A DNA stretch of 64,000 nt from Isoperla grammatica (lineage: Eukaryota; Arthropoda; Insecta; Plecoptera; Perlodidae): the NCBI GenBank assembly GCA_945910005.1, contig CAMDTW010000288.1, forward strand, positions 46,295 through 110,294. Reading direction: 5' to 3'. Under the pieces are notes generated by a model, which saw nothing but the letters and a program-made list of their open reading frames with translations, ran no database searches and was not told the origin of the DNA. Positions 1 through 12,400 of this stretch are shown piece by piece (the stretch's first letter is position 1; every line of letters starts with the position of its first letter). A program made the translations under genes and the position numbers.

Positions 1-85
1 GAAATGTGACGAAATGGACAAATTGTGCTTATTGGAGCCTGAAACGCTCTAAAACAACGATTTGTGCAATTTGGTTGAAACCCTT

Positions 86-113
86 AGGAATCCCAGCCGT
101 ATGCAAGATTCCT
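86..113. repeat. Inverted repeat, 7-bp stem and 14-base loop, per monomer
   Basis: AGGAATC and GATTCCT are reverse complements separated by 14 bases ('ccagccgtatgcaa' in type A, 'ccggccgtatgcaa' in type B). Both arms are well conserved across the window. Most changes fall in the loop, where the type B form creates a CGGCCG hexamer (for example 672-677). The 42717 insertion lies in this loop. Confidence 0.85.
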
Positions 114-269
114 CTTAAAACTGGAAGTTTGTGGTAGATAGACTAAAATCAGCCAATTTCTATATTTTATGCATATTTTAACCAAAAACGACGAAAAAAC
201 ACAATTTATGTATTTTCATTATACTGTTGAAGAATGCAGCCTATAATTCTTATTTTTCAACGGAGGGTG

Positions 270-287
270 TAACTTCTATAGAAGTTA
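270..287. repeat. 18-bp perfect palindrome, one per ordinary monomer
   Basis: TAACTTCTATAGAAGTTA equals its own reverse complement. It is present at monomer positions 270-287 in most A and B units across the array. In type C units the same place reads TAACTTCTAAAGTAGTTA, in which 7 of 9 base pairs still match. Occasional units break it: a 6-bp loss near 13257, 'agaaatatcg' near 52731, 54174 and 55620, and 'agttacgaaatg' near 53310 and 56200. Such dyads can be protein-binding sites or can extrude as a cruciform, but neither is shown here. Confidence 0.9.
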
Positions 288-289
288 TC

Positions 290-578
290 GAAATGTGACG
301 AAATGGACAAATTGTGCTTATTGGAGCCTGAAACGCTCTAAAACAACGATTTGTCAACTTTGGATGAAACCCTTAGGAATCCCAGCCGTATGCAAGATTC
401 CTCTTAAAACTGGAAGTTTGTGGTAGATAGACTAAAATCAGCCAATTTCTATATTTTATGCATATTTAAACCAAAAACGACGAAAAAACTCAATTTATGC
501 ATTTTCATTATACTCTTGAAGAATGCAACCTATAATTCTTATTTTTCGACGGAGGGTGTTACTTCTATAGAAGTTATC
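290..578 (+). repeat. Representative 289-bp satellite monomer
   Basis: This complete unit sets the coordinate frame used in the other entries (position 1 = 'g' of gaaatgtgacg). In order it holds: a weak GAGC/GCTC dyad at 35-49; the A/B diagnostic block at 66-70; a 7-bp stem AGGAATC...GATTCCT at 86-113; an AT-rich stretch with two ATGCAT hexamers (about 169-174 and 208-213); the segment that is replaced in type C monomers (about 193-285); and an 18-bp perfect palindrome at 270-287 in most units. In this particular copy the palindrome is preserved but has a t for g just upstream ('gggtgtt'). The choice of position 1 is arbitrary, since a tandem array has no natural start. Confidence 0.95.
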
Positions 579-1416
579 GAAATGTGACGAAATGGACAAA
601 TGGTGCTAATTGGAGCCTGAAACGCTCTAAAACAACGATTTGTCAACTTTGGTTGAAACCCTTAGGAATCCCGGCCGTATGCAAGATTCCTCTTAAAACT
701 GGAAGTTTGTGGTAGATAGACTGAAATCAGCCAATTTCTATTTTTTATGCATATTTTAACCAAAAACGACGAAAAAACTCAATTTATGCATTTTCATTAT
801 ACTCTTGAAGAATGCAACCTATAATTCTTATTTTTCGACGGAGGGTGTAACTTCTATAGAAGTTATCGAAATGTGACGAAATGGACAAATTGTGCTTATT
901 GGAGCCTATAACGCTTTAAAACAACGATTTGTGCAATTTGGTTGAAACCCTTAGGAATCCCGGCCGTATGCAAGATTCCTCTTAAAACTGGAAGTTTGTG
1001 GTAGATAGACTGAAATCAGCCAATTTCTTTTTTTTATGCATATTTTAACCAAAAACGACGAAAAAACTCAATTTATGCATTTTCATTATATTCTTGAAGA
1101 ATGCAACCTATAATTCCTATTTTTCGACAGAGGGTGTAACTTCTATAGAAGTTTTCGAAATGTGACGAAATGGACAAATTGTGCTTATTGGAGCCTGAAA
1201 CGCTCTAAAACAACGATTTGTGCAATTTGGTTGAAACCCTTAGGAATCCCAGCCGTATGCAAGATTCCTCTTAAAACTGGAAGTTTGTGGTAGATAGACT
1301 AAAATCAGCCAATTTCTATATTTTATGCATATTTTAACCAAAAACGACGAAAAAACACAATTTATGCATTTTCATTATACTCTTGAAGAATGCAGCCTAT
1401 AATTCTTATTTTTCAA

Positions 1417-4400
1417 CGGTTGGTGTAACTTCTAAATAGTTATCGAAATGTGACGAAATGGACAAATTGTGCTTATTAGAGCCTGAAATGCTCTAAAACA
1501 ACGATTTGTCAACTTTGGTTGAAACCCTTAGGAATCCCAGCCGTATGCAAGATTCCTCTTAAAACTGGAAGTTTGTGGTAGATAGACTGAAATCAGCCAA
1601 TTTCTATATTTTATGCATATTTTAACCAAAAACGACGAAAAAACTCAATTTATGCATTTTCATTATACTCTTGAAAAATGCAGCCTATAATTCTTATTTT
1701 TCAACGGAGGGTGTAACTTCTATAGAAGTTATCGAAATGTGACGAAATGGACAAATTGTGCTTATTGGAGCCTGAAACGCTCTAAAACAACGATTTGTCA
1801 ACTTTGGTTGAAACCCTTAGGAATCCCGGCCGTATGCAAGATTCCTCTTAAAACTGGAAGTTTGTGGTAGATAGACTGAAATCAGCCAATTTCTATTTTT
1901 TATGCATATTTTAACCAAAAACGACGAAAAAACTCAATTTATGCATTTTCATTATACTCTTGAAGAATGCAACCTATAATTCTTATTTTTCGACGGAGGG
2001 TGTAACTTCTATAGAAGTTATCGAAATGTGACGAAATGACAAATTGTGCTTATTGGAGCCAGAAACGCTCTAAAACAACGATTTGTCAACTTTGGTTGAA
2101 ACCCTTAGGAATCCCGGCCGTATGCAAGATTCCTCTTAAAACTTGAAGTTTGTGGTAGATAGACTGAAATCAGCCAATTTCTATTTTTTATGCATATTTT
2201 AACCAAAAACGACGAAAAAACTCAATTTAGCATTTTCATTATATTCTTGAAGAATGCAACCTATAATTCTTATTTTTCGACGGAGGGTGTAACTTCTATA
2301 GAAGTTATCGACATGTGACGAAATTGACAAATTGTGCTTATTGGAGCCTGAAACGCTATAAAACAACGATTTGTGCAATTTGGTTGAAACCCTTAGGAAT
2401 CCCAGCCGTATGCAAGATTCCTCTTAAAACTGGAATTTTGTGGTAGATAGACTAAAATCAGCCAATTTCTATATTTTATGCATATTTTAACCAAAAACGA
2501 CGAAAAAACTCAATTTATGCATTTTCATTATACTCTTGAAGAATGCAGCCTATAATTCTTATTTTTCAACGGAGGGTGTAACTTCTATAGAAGTTATCGA
2601 AATGTGACGAAATGGACAAATGGTGCTTATTGGAGCCTGAAACGCTCTAAAACAACGATTTGTCAACTTTGGTTGAAACCCTTAGGAATCCCGGCCGTAT
2701 GCAAGATTCCTCTTAAAACTGGAAGTTTGTGGTAGATAGACTGAAATCAGCCAATTTCTTTTTTTTATGCATATTTTAACCAAAAACGACGAAAAAACTC
2801 AATTTATGCATTTTCATTATATTCTTGAAGAATGCAACCTATAATTCTTATTTTTCGACGGAGGGTGTAACTTCTATAGAAGTTATCGAAATGTGACGAA
2901 ATGGACAAATTGTGCTTATTGGAGCCTGAAACGCTCTAAAACAACGATTTGTGCAATTTGGTTGAAACCCTTAGGAATCCCAGCCGTATGCAAGATTCCT
3001 CTTAAAACTGGAAGTTTGTGGTAGATAGACTGAAATCAGCCAATTTCTATATTTTATGCATATTTTAACCAAAAACGACGAAAAAACTCAATTTATGCAT
3101 TTTCATTATACTCTTGAAGAATGCAGCGTATAATTCTTATTTTTCAACGGAGGGTGTAACTTTTATAGAAGTTATCGAAATGTGACGAAATGGACAAATT
3201 GTGCTTATTGGAGCCTGAAACGCTCTAAAACAACGATTTGTCAACTTTGGTTGAAACCCTTAGGAATCCCGGCCGTATGCAAGATTTCTCTTAAAACTGG
3301 AAGTTTGTGGTAGATAGACTGAAATCAGCCAATTTCTATCTTTTATGCATATTTTAACCAAAAACGACGAAAAAACTCAATTTATGCATTTTCATTATAC
3401 TCTTGAAGAATGCAACCTATAATTCTTATTTTTCGACGGAGGGTGTAACTTCTATAGAAGTTATCGAAATGTGACGAAATGGACAAATTGTGCTTATTGG
3501 AGCCAGAAACGCTCTTAAACAACGATTTGTCAACTTTGGTTGAAACCCTTAGGAATCCCGGCCGTATGCAAGATTCCTCTTAAAACTTGAAGTTTGTGGT
3601 AGATAGACTGAAATCAGCCAATTTCTATTTTTTATGCATATTTTAACCAAAAACGACGAAAAAACTCAATTTATGCATTTTCATTATATTCTTGAAGAAT
3701 GCAACCTATAATTCTTATTTTTCGACGGAGGGTGTAACTTCTATAGAAGTTATCGAAATGTGACGAAATGGACAAATTGTGCTTATTGGAGCCTGAAACG
3801 CTATAAAACAACGATTTGTGCAATTTGGTTGAAACCCTTAGGAATCCCAGCCGTATGCAAGATTCCTCTTAAAACTGGAAGTTTGTGGTAGATAGACTAA
3901 AATCAGCCAATTTCTATATTTAATGCATATTTTAACCAAAAACGACGAAAAAACACAATTTATGCATTTTCATTATACTCTTGAAGAATGCAGCCTATAA
4001 TTCTTATTTTTCAACGGTTGGTGTAACTTCTAAAGTAGTTATCGAAATGTGACGAAATAGACAAATTGTGCTTATTAGAGCCTGAAACGCTCTAAAACAA
4101 CGATTTGTCAACTTTGGTTGAAACCCTTAGGAATCCCAGCCGTATGCAAGATTCCTCTTAAAACTGGAAGTTTGTGGTAGATAGACTGAAATCAGCCAAT
4201 TTCTATATTTTATGCATATTTTAACCAAAAACGACGAAAAAACTCAATTTATGCATTTTCATTATACTCTTGAAGAATGCAGCCTATAATTCTTATTTTT
4301 CAACGGAGGGTGTAACTTCTATAGAAGTTATCGAAATGTGACGAAATGGACAAATTGTGCTTATTGGAGCCTGAAACGCTCTAAAACAACGATTTGTCAA

Positions 4401-5200
4401 CTTTGGTTGAAACCCTTAGGAATCCCGGCCGTATGCAAGATTCCTCTTAAAACTGGAAGTTTGTGGTAGATAGACTGAAATCAGCCAATTTCTATTTTTT
4501 ATGCATATTTTAAACCAAAAACGACGAAAAAACTCAATTTATGCATTTTCATTATACTCTTGAAGAATGCAACCTATAATTCTTATTTTTCGACGGAGGG
4601 TGTAACTTCTATAGAAGTTATCGAAATGTGACGAAATGGACAAATTGTGCTTATTGGAGCCAGAAACGCTCTAAAACAACGATTTGTCAACTTTGGTTGA
4701 AACCCTTAGGAATCCCGGCCGTATGCAAGATTCCTCTTAAAACTTGAAGTTTGAGGTAGATAGACTGAAATCAGCCAATTTCTATTTTTTATGCATATTT
4801 TAACCAAAAACGACAAAAAAACTCAATTTATGCATTTTCATTATATTCTTGAAGAATGCAACCTATAATTCTTATTTTTCGACGGAGGGTGTAACTTCTA
4901 TAGAAGTTATCGACATGTGACGAAATGGACAAATTGTGCTTATTGGAGCCTGAAACGCTATAAAACAACGATTTGTGCAATTTGGTTGAAACCCTTAGGA
5001 ATCCCAGCCGTATGCAAGATTCCTCTTAAAACTGGAATTTTGTGGTAGATAGACTAAAATCAGCCAATTTCTATATTTTATGCATATTTTAACCAAAAAC
5101 GACGAAAAAACTCAATTTATGCATTTTCATTATACTCTTGAAGAATGCAGCCTATAATTCTTATTTTTCAACGGAGGGTGTAACTTCTATGGCAGTTATC
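1417..5200 (+). repeat. Nine-monomer higher-order repeat, about 2.6 kb period
   Basis: Four private markers recur once each in the same order: 'caacggttgg' (1417 then 4015), 'gagccagaaac' (2058 then 4659), 'tcgacatgtg' (2309 then 4911) and 'ggaattttgtgg' (about 2434 then 5035). The offsets are 2,598-2,602 bp, against 9 x 289 = 2,601. The stretch from 1417 to about 2600 is thus repeated at 4015 to about 5200. Parts of the same order recur near 10,358-11,514 and 11,514-12,250. In the 11.5 kb copy one monomer is missing between the first marker and 'tcgacatgtg' (608 bp instead of 898). Confidence 0.75.
4075..4095. repeat. Extended hairpin variant TTAGAGC/GCTCTAA
   Basis: Ordinary monomers have only a 4-bp GAGC/GCTC dyad around 'ctgaaac' (positions 35-49). 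Units with 'ttattagagcc' in place of 'ttattggagcc' gain a perfect 7-bp stem with a 7-base loop. The variant recurs in many places, for example near 1476, 10418, 16191, 19227, 21247, 24716, 28750, 33692, 37733, 43231, 44691, 53927 and 59706, usually in the unit after a type D variant or before a GAAATCTGCAGATTTC palindrome. Confidence 0.75.
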
Positions 5201-6300
5201 GAAATGTGACAAAATGGACAAATTGTGCTTATTGGAGCCTTTAACGCTCTAAAACAACGATTTGTCAACTTTGGTTGAAACCCTTAGGAATCCCAGCCGT
5301 ATGCAAGATTCCTCTTAAAACTGGAAGTTTGTGGTAGATAGACTGAAATCAGCCAATTTCTATTTTTTATGCATATTTTAACCATAAACGACGAAAAAAC
5401 TCAATTTATGCATTTTCATTATACTCTTGAAGAATGCAACCTATAATTCTTATTTTTCGACGGAGGGTGTAACTTCTATAGAAGTTATCGAAATGTGACG
5501 AAATGGACAAATTGTGCTTATTGGAGCCTGAAACGCTCTAAAACAACGATTTGTGCAATTTGGTTGAAACCCTTAGGAATCCCAGCCGTATGCAAGATTC
5601 CTCTTAAAACTGGAAGTTTGTGGTAGATAGACTAAAATCAGCCAATTTCTATATTTTATGCATATTTTAACCAAAAACGACGAAAAAACTCAATTTATGC
5701 ATTTTCATTATACTCTTGAAGAATGCAGCCTATAATTCTTATTTTTCAACGGAGGGTGTAACTTCTATAGAAGTTATCGAAATGTGACGAAATGGACAAA
5801 TTGTGCTTATTGGAGCCTGAAACGCTCTAAAACAACGATTTGTCAACTTTGGTTGAAACCCTTAGGAATCCCGGCCGTATGCAAGATTCCTCTTAAAACT
5901 GGAAGTTTGTGGTAGATGGACTGAAATCAGCCAATTTCTATTTTTTTGCATATTTTAACCAAAAACGACGAAAAAACTCAATTTATGCATTTTCATTATA
6001 CTCTTGAAGAATGCAACCTATAATTCTTATTTTTCGACGGAGGGTGTAACTTCTATAGAAGTTATCGAAATGTGACGAAATGGACAAATGGTGCTTATTT
6101 GAGCCTACACGCTCTAAAACAACGATTTGTCAACTTTGGTTGAAACCCTTAGGAATCCCGGCCGTATGCAAGATTCCTCTTAAAACTGGAAGTTTGTGGT
6201 AGATAGACTGAAATCAGCCAATTTCTATTTTTTATGCATATTTTAACCAAAAACGACCAAAAAACTCAATTTATGCATTTTCATTATATTCTTGAAGAAT
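4911..6300 (+). repeat. Segment duplicated at about 12.12-13.47 kb
   Basis: The markers 'tcgacatgtg', 'gtagatggactg', 'gagcctacac' and 'cgaccaaaaaactc' (near 4911, 5914, 6101, 6254) recur in the same order near 12120, 13123, 13304 and 13459, an offset of about 7,205 bp (25 monomers with small deletions). Copy-specific changes separate the two: 'tctatggcagtt' and 'accataaacg' occur only in the first, and a 6-bp deletion in the palindrome ('gtaactgaagtt', near 13257) only in the second. This points to duplication followed by independent mutation. Confidence 0.7.
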
Positions 6301-8379
6301 GCAACCTATAATTCTTATTTTTCGACGGAGGGTGTAACTTCTATAGAAGTTATCGAAATGTGACGAAATGGACAAATAGTGCTTATTGGAGCCTGAAACG
6401 CTCTAAAACAACGATTTGTCAACTTTGGTTGAAACCCTTAGGAATCCCGGCCGTATGCAAGATTCCTCTTAAAACTGGAAGTTTGTGTTAGATAGACTGA
6501 AATCAGCCAATTTCTATTTTTTATGCATATTTTAACCAAAAACGACGAAAAAACTCAATTTATGCATTTTCATTATACTCTTGAAGAATGCAACCTATAA
6601 TTCTTATTTTTCGACGGAGGGTGTAACTTCTCTAGAAGTTATCGAAATGTGACGAAATGGACAAATTGTGCTTATTGGAGCCTGAAACGCTCTAAAACAA
6701 CGATTTGTGCAATTTGGTTGAAACCCTTAGGAATCCCAGCCGTATGCAAGATTCCTCTTAAAACTGGAAGTTTGTGGTAGATAGACTAAAATCAGCCAAT
6801 TTCTATATTTTATGCATATTTTAACCAAAAACGACGAAAAAACTCAATTTATGCATTTTCATTATACTCTTGAAGAATACAGCCTATAATTCTTATTTTT
6901 CAACGGAGGGTGTAACTTCAGAAGTTATCGAAATGTGACGAAATGGACAAATTGTGCTTATTGGAGCCTGAAACGCTCTAAAACAACGATTTGTGCAATT
7001 TGGTTGAAACCCTTAGGAATCCCAGCCGTATGCAAGATTCCTCTTAAAACTGGAAGTTTGTGGTAGATAGACTGAAATCAGCAAATTTCTATATTTTATG
7101 CATATTTTAACCAAAAACGACGAAAAAACTCAATTTATGCATTTTCATTATACTCTTGAAGAATGCAGCCTATAATTCATATTTTTCAACGGAGGGTGTA
7201 ACTTCTATAGAAGTTATCGAAATGTAACGAAATGGACAAATTGTGCTTATTGGAGCCTGAAACGCTCTAAAACAACGATTTGTCAACTTTGGTTGAAACC
7301 CTTAGGAATCCCGGCCGTATGCAAGATTCCTTTTAAAACTGGAAGTTTGTGGTAGATAGACTGAAATCAGCCAATTTCTATTTTTTATGCATATTTTAAC
7401 CAAAAACGACGAAAAAACTCAATTTATGCTTTTTCATTATACTCTTGAAGAATGCAACCTATAATTCTTATTTTTCGACTGAGGGTGTAACTTCTATAGA
7501 AGTTATCGAAATGTGACGAAATGGACAAATGGTGCTTATTGGAGCCTGAAACGCTCTAAAACAACGATTTGTCAACTTTGGTTGAAACCCTTAGGAATCC
7601 CGGCCGTATGCAAGATTCCTCTTAAAACTGGAAGTTTGTGGTAGATAGACTGAAATCAGCCAATTTCTTTTTTTTATGCATATTTTAACCAAAAACGACG
7701 AAAAAACTCAATTTATGCATTTTCATTATATTCTTGAAGAATGCAACCTATAATTCCTATTTTTCGACAGAGGGTGTAACTTCTATAGAAGTTATCGAAA
7801 TGTGACGAAATGGACAAATTGTGCTTATTGGAGCCTGAAACGCTCTAAAACAACGATTTGTGCAATTTGGTTGAAACCCTTAGGAATCCCAGCCGTATGC
7901 AAGATTCCTCTTAAAACTGGAAGTTTGTGGTAGATAGACTAAAATCAGCCAATTTCTATATTTTATGCATATTTTAACCAAAAACGACGAAAAAACTCAA
8001 TTTATGCATTTTCATTATACTCTTGAAGAATACAGCCTATAATTCTTATTTTTCAACGGAGGGTGTAACTTCTATAGAAGTTATCGAAATGTGACGAAAT
8101 GGACAAATTGTGCTTATTGGAGCCTGAAACGCTCTAAAACAACGATTTGTCAACTTTGGTTGAAACCCTTAGGAATCCCGGCCGTATGCAAGATTCCTCT
8201 TAAAACTGGAAGTTTGTGGTAGATGGACAGAAATCAGCCAATTTCTATTTTTTTTGCATATTTTAACCAAAAACGACGAAAAAACTCAATTTATGCATTT
8301 TCATTATACTCTTGAAGAATGCAACCTATAATTCTTATTTTTCGACGGAGGGTGTAACTTCTATAGAAGTTATCGAAAT

Positions 8380-9400
8380 GTGACGAAATGGACAAATGGT
8401 GCTTATTTGAGCCTACACGCTCTAAAACAACGATTTGTCAACTTTGGTTGAAACCCTTAGGAATCCCGGCCGTATGCAAGATTCCTCTTAAAACTGGAAG
8501 TTTGTGGTAGATAGACTGAAATCAGCCAATTTCTATTTTTTATGCATATTTTAACCAAAAACGACGAAAAAACTCAATTTATGCATTTTCATTATATTCT
8601 TGAAGAATGCAACCTATAATTCTTATTTTTCGACGGAGGGTGTAACTTCTATAGAAGTTATCGAAATGTGACGAAATGGACAAATTGTGCTTATTGGAGC
8701 CTGAAACGCTCTAAAACAACGATTTTAGCAATTTGGTTGAAACCCTTAGGAATCCCAGCCGTATGCAAGATTCCTCTTAAAACTGGAAGTTTGTGGTAGA
8801 TAGACTTAAATCAGCCAATTTCTATATTTTATGCATATTTGAACCAAAAACGACGAAAAAACTCAATTTATGCATTTTCATTATACTCTTGAAGAATGCA
8901 GCCTATAATTCCTATTTTTCAACGGAGGGTGTAACTTCTATAGAAGTTATCGAAATGTGACGAAATGGACAAATTGTGCTTATTGGAGCCTGAAACGCTC
9001 TAAAACAACGATTTGTCAACTTTGGTTGAAACCCTTAGGAATCCCGGCCGTATGCAAGATGCCTCTTAAAACTGGAAGTTTGTGGTAGATAGACTGAAAT
9101 CAGCCAATTTCTATATTTTATGCATATTTTAACCAAAAACGACGAAAAAACTCAATTTATGCATTTTCATTATACTCTTGAAGAATGCAGCCTATAATTC
9201 TTATTTTTCAACGGAGGGTGTAACTTCTATAGAAGTTATCGAAATGTAACGAAATGGACAAATTGTGCTTATTGGAGCCTGAAACGCTCTTAAACAATTA
9301 TTTGTCAACTTTGGTTGAAACCCTTAGGAATCCCGGCCGTATGCAAGATTAATTTTAAAACTGGAAGTTTGTGGTAGATAGACTGAAATCAGCCAATTTC
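8380..9400 (+). repeat. Segment duplicated at about 13.28-14.25 kb
   Basis: The markers 'gagcctacac', 'catatttgaacc' and 'attcctatttttcaacgg' (near 8409, 8834, 8909) recur near 13304, 13729 and 13803, an offset of about 4,895 bp. Together with the 4.9-6.3 kb / 12.1-13.5 kb pair, this shows that 12.1-14.3 kb is a mosaic assembled from two earlier stretches of the left domain. Confidence 0.65.
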
Positions 9401-12400
9401 TATTTTTTATGCATATTTTAACCAAAAACGACGAAAAAAACTCAATTTATGCATTTTCATTATACTCTTGAAGAATGCAACCTATAATTCTTATTTTTCG
9501 ACGGAGGGTGTAACTTCTATAGAAGTTATCGAAATGACAAATTGTGCTTATTGGAGCCTGAAACGCTCTAAAACAACGATTTGTCAACTTTGGTTGAAAC
9601 CCTTAGGAATCCCGGCCGTATGCAAGATTCCTCTTAAAACTGGAAGTTTGTGGTAGGTAGACTGAAATCAGCCAATTTCTATTTTTTATGCATATTTTAA
9701 CCAAAAACGACGAAAAAACTCAATTTATGCATTTTCATTATACTCTTGAAGAATGCAACCTATAATTCTTATTTTTCGACTGAGGGTGTAACTTCTATAG
9801 AAGTTATCGAAATGTGACGAAATGGACAAATGGTGCTTATTGGAGCCTGAAACGCTCTAAAACAACGATTTGTCAACTTTGGTTGAAACCCTTAGGAATA
9901 TCGGCCGTATGCAAGATTCCTCTTAAAACTGGAAATATGTGGTAGATAGACTGAAATCAGCCAATTTCTTTTTTTTATGCATATTTTAACCAAAAACGAC
10001 GAAAAAACTCAATTTATGCATTTTCATTATATTCTTGAAGAATGCAACCTATAATTCTTATTTTTCGACGGAGGGTGTAACTTCTATAGAAGTTATCGAA
10101 ATGTGACGAAATGGACAAATTGTGCTTTTTGGAGCCTGAAACGCTCTTAAACAACGATTTGTGCAATTTGGTTGAAACCCTTAGGAATCCCAGCCGTATG
10201 CAAGATTCCTCTTAAAACTGGAAGTTTGTGGTAGATAGACTAAAATCAGCCAATTTCTATATTTTATGCATATTTTAACCAAAAACGACGAAAAAACACA
10301 ATTTATGCATTTTCATTATACTCTTGAAGAATGCAGCCTATAATTCTTATTTTTCAACGGTTGGTGTAACTTCTAAAGTAGTTATCGAAATGTGACGAAA
10401 TGGACAAATTGTGCTTATTAGAGCCTGAAACGCTCTAAAACAACGATTTGTCAACTTTGGTTGAAACCCTTAGGAATCCCAGCCGTATGCAAGATTCCTC
10501 TAAAAACTGGAAGTTTGTGGTAGATAGACTGAAATCAGCCAATTTCTATATTTTATGCATATTTTAACCAAAAACGACGAAAAAACTCAATTTATGCATT
10601 TTCATTATACTCTTGAAGAATGCAGCCTATAATTCTTATTTTTCAACGGAGGGTGTAACTTCTATAGAAGTTATCGAAATGTGACGAAATGGACAAATTG
10701 TGCTTATTGGAGCCTGAAACGCTCTAAAACAACGATTTGTCAACTTTGGTTGAAACCCTTAGGAATCCCGGCCGTATGCAAGATTCCTCTTAAAACTGGA
10801 AGTTTGTGGTAGATAGACTGAAATCAGCCAATTTCTATTTTTTATGCATATTTTAACCAAAAACGACGAAAAAACTCAATTTATGCATTTTCATTATACT
10901 CTTGAAGAATGCAACCTATAATTCTTATTTTTCGACGGAGGGTGTAACTTCTATGGAAGTTATCGAAATGTGACGAAATGGACAAATTGTGCTTATTGGA
11001 GCCAGAAACGCTCTAAAACAACGATTTGTCAACTTTGGTTGAAACCCTTAGGAATCCCGGCCGTATGCAAGATTCCTCTTAAAACTTGAAGTTTGTGGTA
11101 GATAGACTGAAATCAGCCAATTTCTATTTTTTATGCATATTTTAACCAAAAACGACGAAAAAACTCAATTTATGCATTTTCATTATATTCTTGAAGAATG
11201 CAACCTATAATTCTTATTTTTCGACGGAGGGTGTAACTTCTATAGAAGTTATCGAAATGTGACGAAATGGACAAATTGTGCTTATTGGAGCCTGAAACGC
11301 TATAAAACAACGATTTGTGCAATTTGGTTGTAACCCTTAGGAATCCCAGCCGTATGCAAGATTCCTCTTAAAACTGGAAGTTTGTGGTAGATAGACTAAA
11401 ATCAGCCAATTTCTATATTTAATGCATATTTTAACCAAAAACGACGAAAAAACACAATTTATGCATTTTCATTATACTCTTGAAGAATGCAGCCTATAAT
11501 TCTTATTTTTCAACGGTTGGTGTAACTTCTAAAGTAGTTATCGAAATGTGACGAAATGGACGAATTGTGCTTATTAGAGCCTAGAACGCTCTAAAACAAC
11601 GATTTGTCAACTTTGGTTGAAACCCTTAGGAATCCCAGCCGTATGCAAGATTCCTCTTAAAACTGGAAGTTTGTGGTAGATAGACTGAAATCAGCCAATT
11701 TCTATATTTTATGCATATTTTAACCAAAAACGACGAAAAAACTCAATTTATGCATTTTCATTATACTCTTGAAGAATGCAACCTATAATTCTTATTTTTC
11801 GACGGAGGGTGTAACTTCTATAGAAGTTATCGAAATGTGACGAAATGGACAAATTGTGCTTATTGGAGCCAGAAACGCTCTAAAACAACGATTTGTCAAC
11901 TTTGGTTGAAACCCTTAGGAATCCCGGCCGTATGCAAGATTCCTCTTAAAACTTGAAGTTTGTGGTAGATAGACTGAAATCAGCCAATTTCTATTTTTTA
12001 TGCATATTTTAACCAAAAACGACGAAAAAACTCAATTTATGCATTTTCATTATATTCTTGAAGAATGCAACCTATAATTCTTATTTTTCGACGGAGGGTG
12101 TAACTTCTATAGAAGTTATCGACATGTGACGAAATGGACAAATTGTGCTTATTGGAGCCTGAAACGCTATAAAACAACGATTTGTGCAATTTGGTTGAAA
12201 CCCTTAGGAATCCCAGGCCAATGCAAGATTCCTCTTAAAACTGGAATTTTGTGGTAGATAGACTAAAATCAGCCAATTTCTATATTTTATGCATATTTTA
12301 ACCAAAAACGACGAAAAAACTCAATTTATGCATTTTCATTATACTCTTGAAGAATGCAGCCTATAATTCTTATTTTTCAACGGAGGGTGTAACTTCTATA

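Noticed and set aside
72..82. RNA polymerase III box B-like 'ggttgaaaccc'
   Set aside because: It lacks the core CGA of GGTTCGANTCC, and no convincing box A lies at the right distance. There is no sign of a tRNA- or SINE-derived unit.
77..88. Telomere-like 'aaaccct' in 'gaaacccttagg'
   Set aside because: The heptamer occurs once per monomer and is never in tandem with itself, so it is not a telomeric or interstitial telomeric tract.
160..215. Yeast-type replication origin consensus in the AT-rich 'tttatgcatatttta' stretch
   Set aside because: It does not match WTTTAYRTTTW, and AT-rich sequence gives near matches by chance. Origin activity cannot be judged from the sequence.
251..275. Possible CENP-B box (TTCGNNNNANNCGGG) around 'ttcgacggagggtgt' in type B units, and on the minus strand around 'ttcgtcacatttcga'
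   Set aside because: Both have TTCG and the central A but lack the required CGGG half. Type A and C units lose the TTCG of the first site. This is a chance partial match.
268..290. Resemblance of the 18-bp palindrome to loxP arms (ATAACTTC ... GAAGTTAT)
   Set aside because: Only 7-8 bases per arm agree, the arms are abutted with no 8-bp spacer, and nothing nearby encodes a recombinase. This is a coincidence of a short AT-rich dyad.
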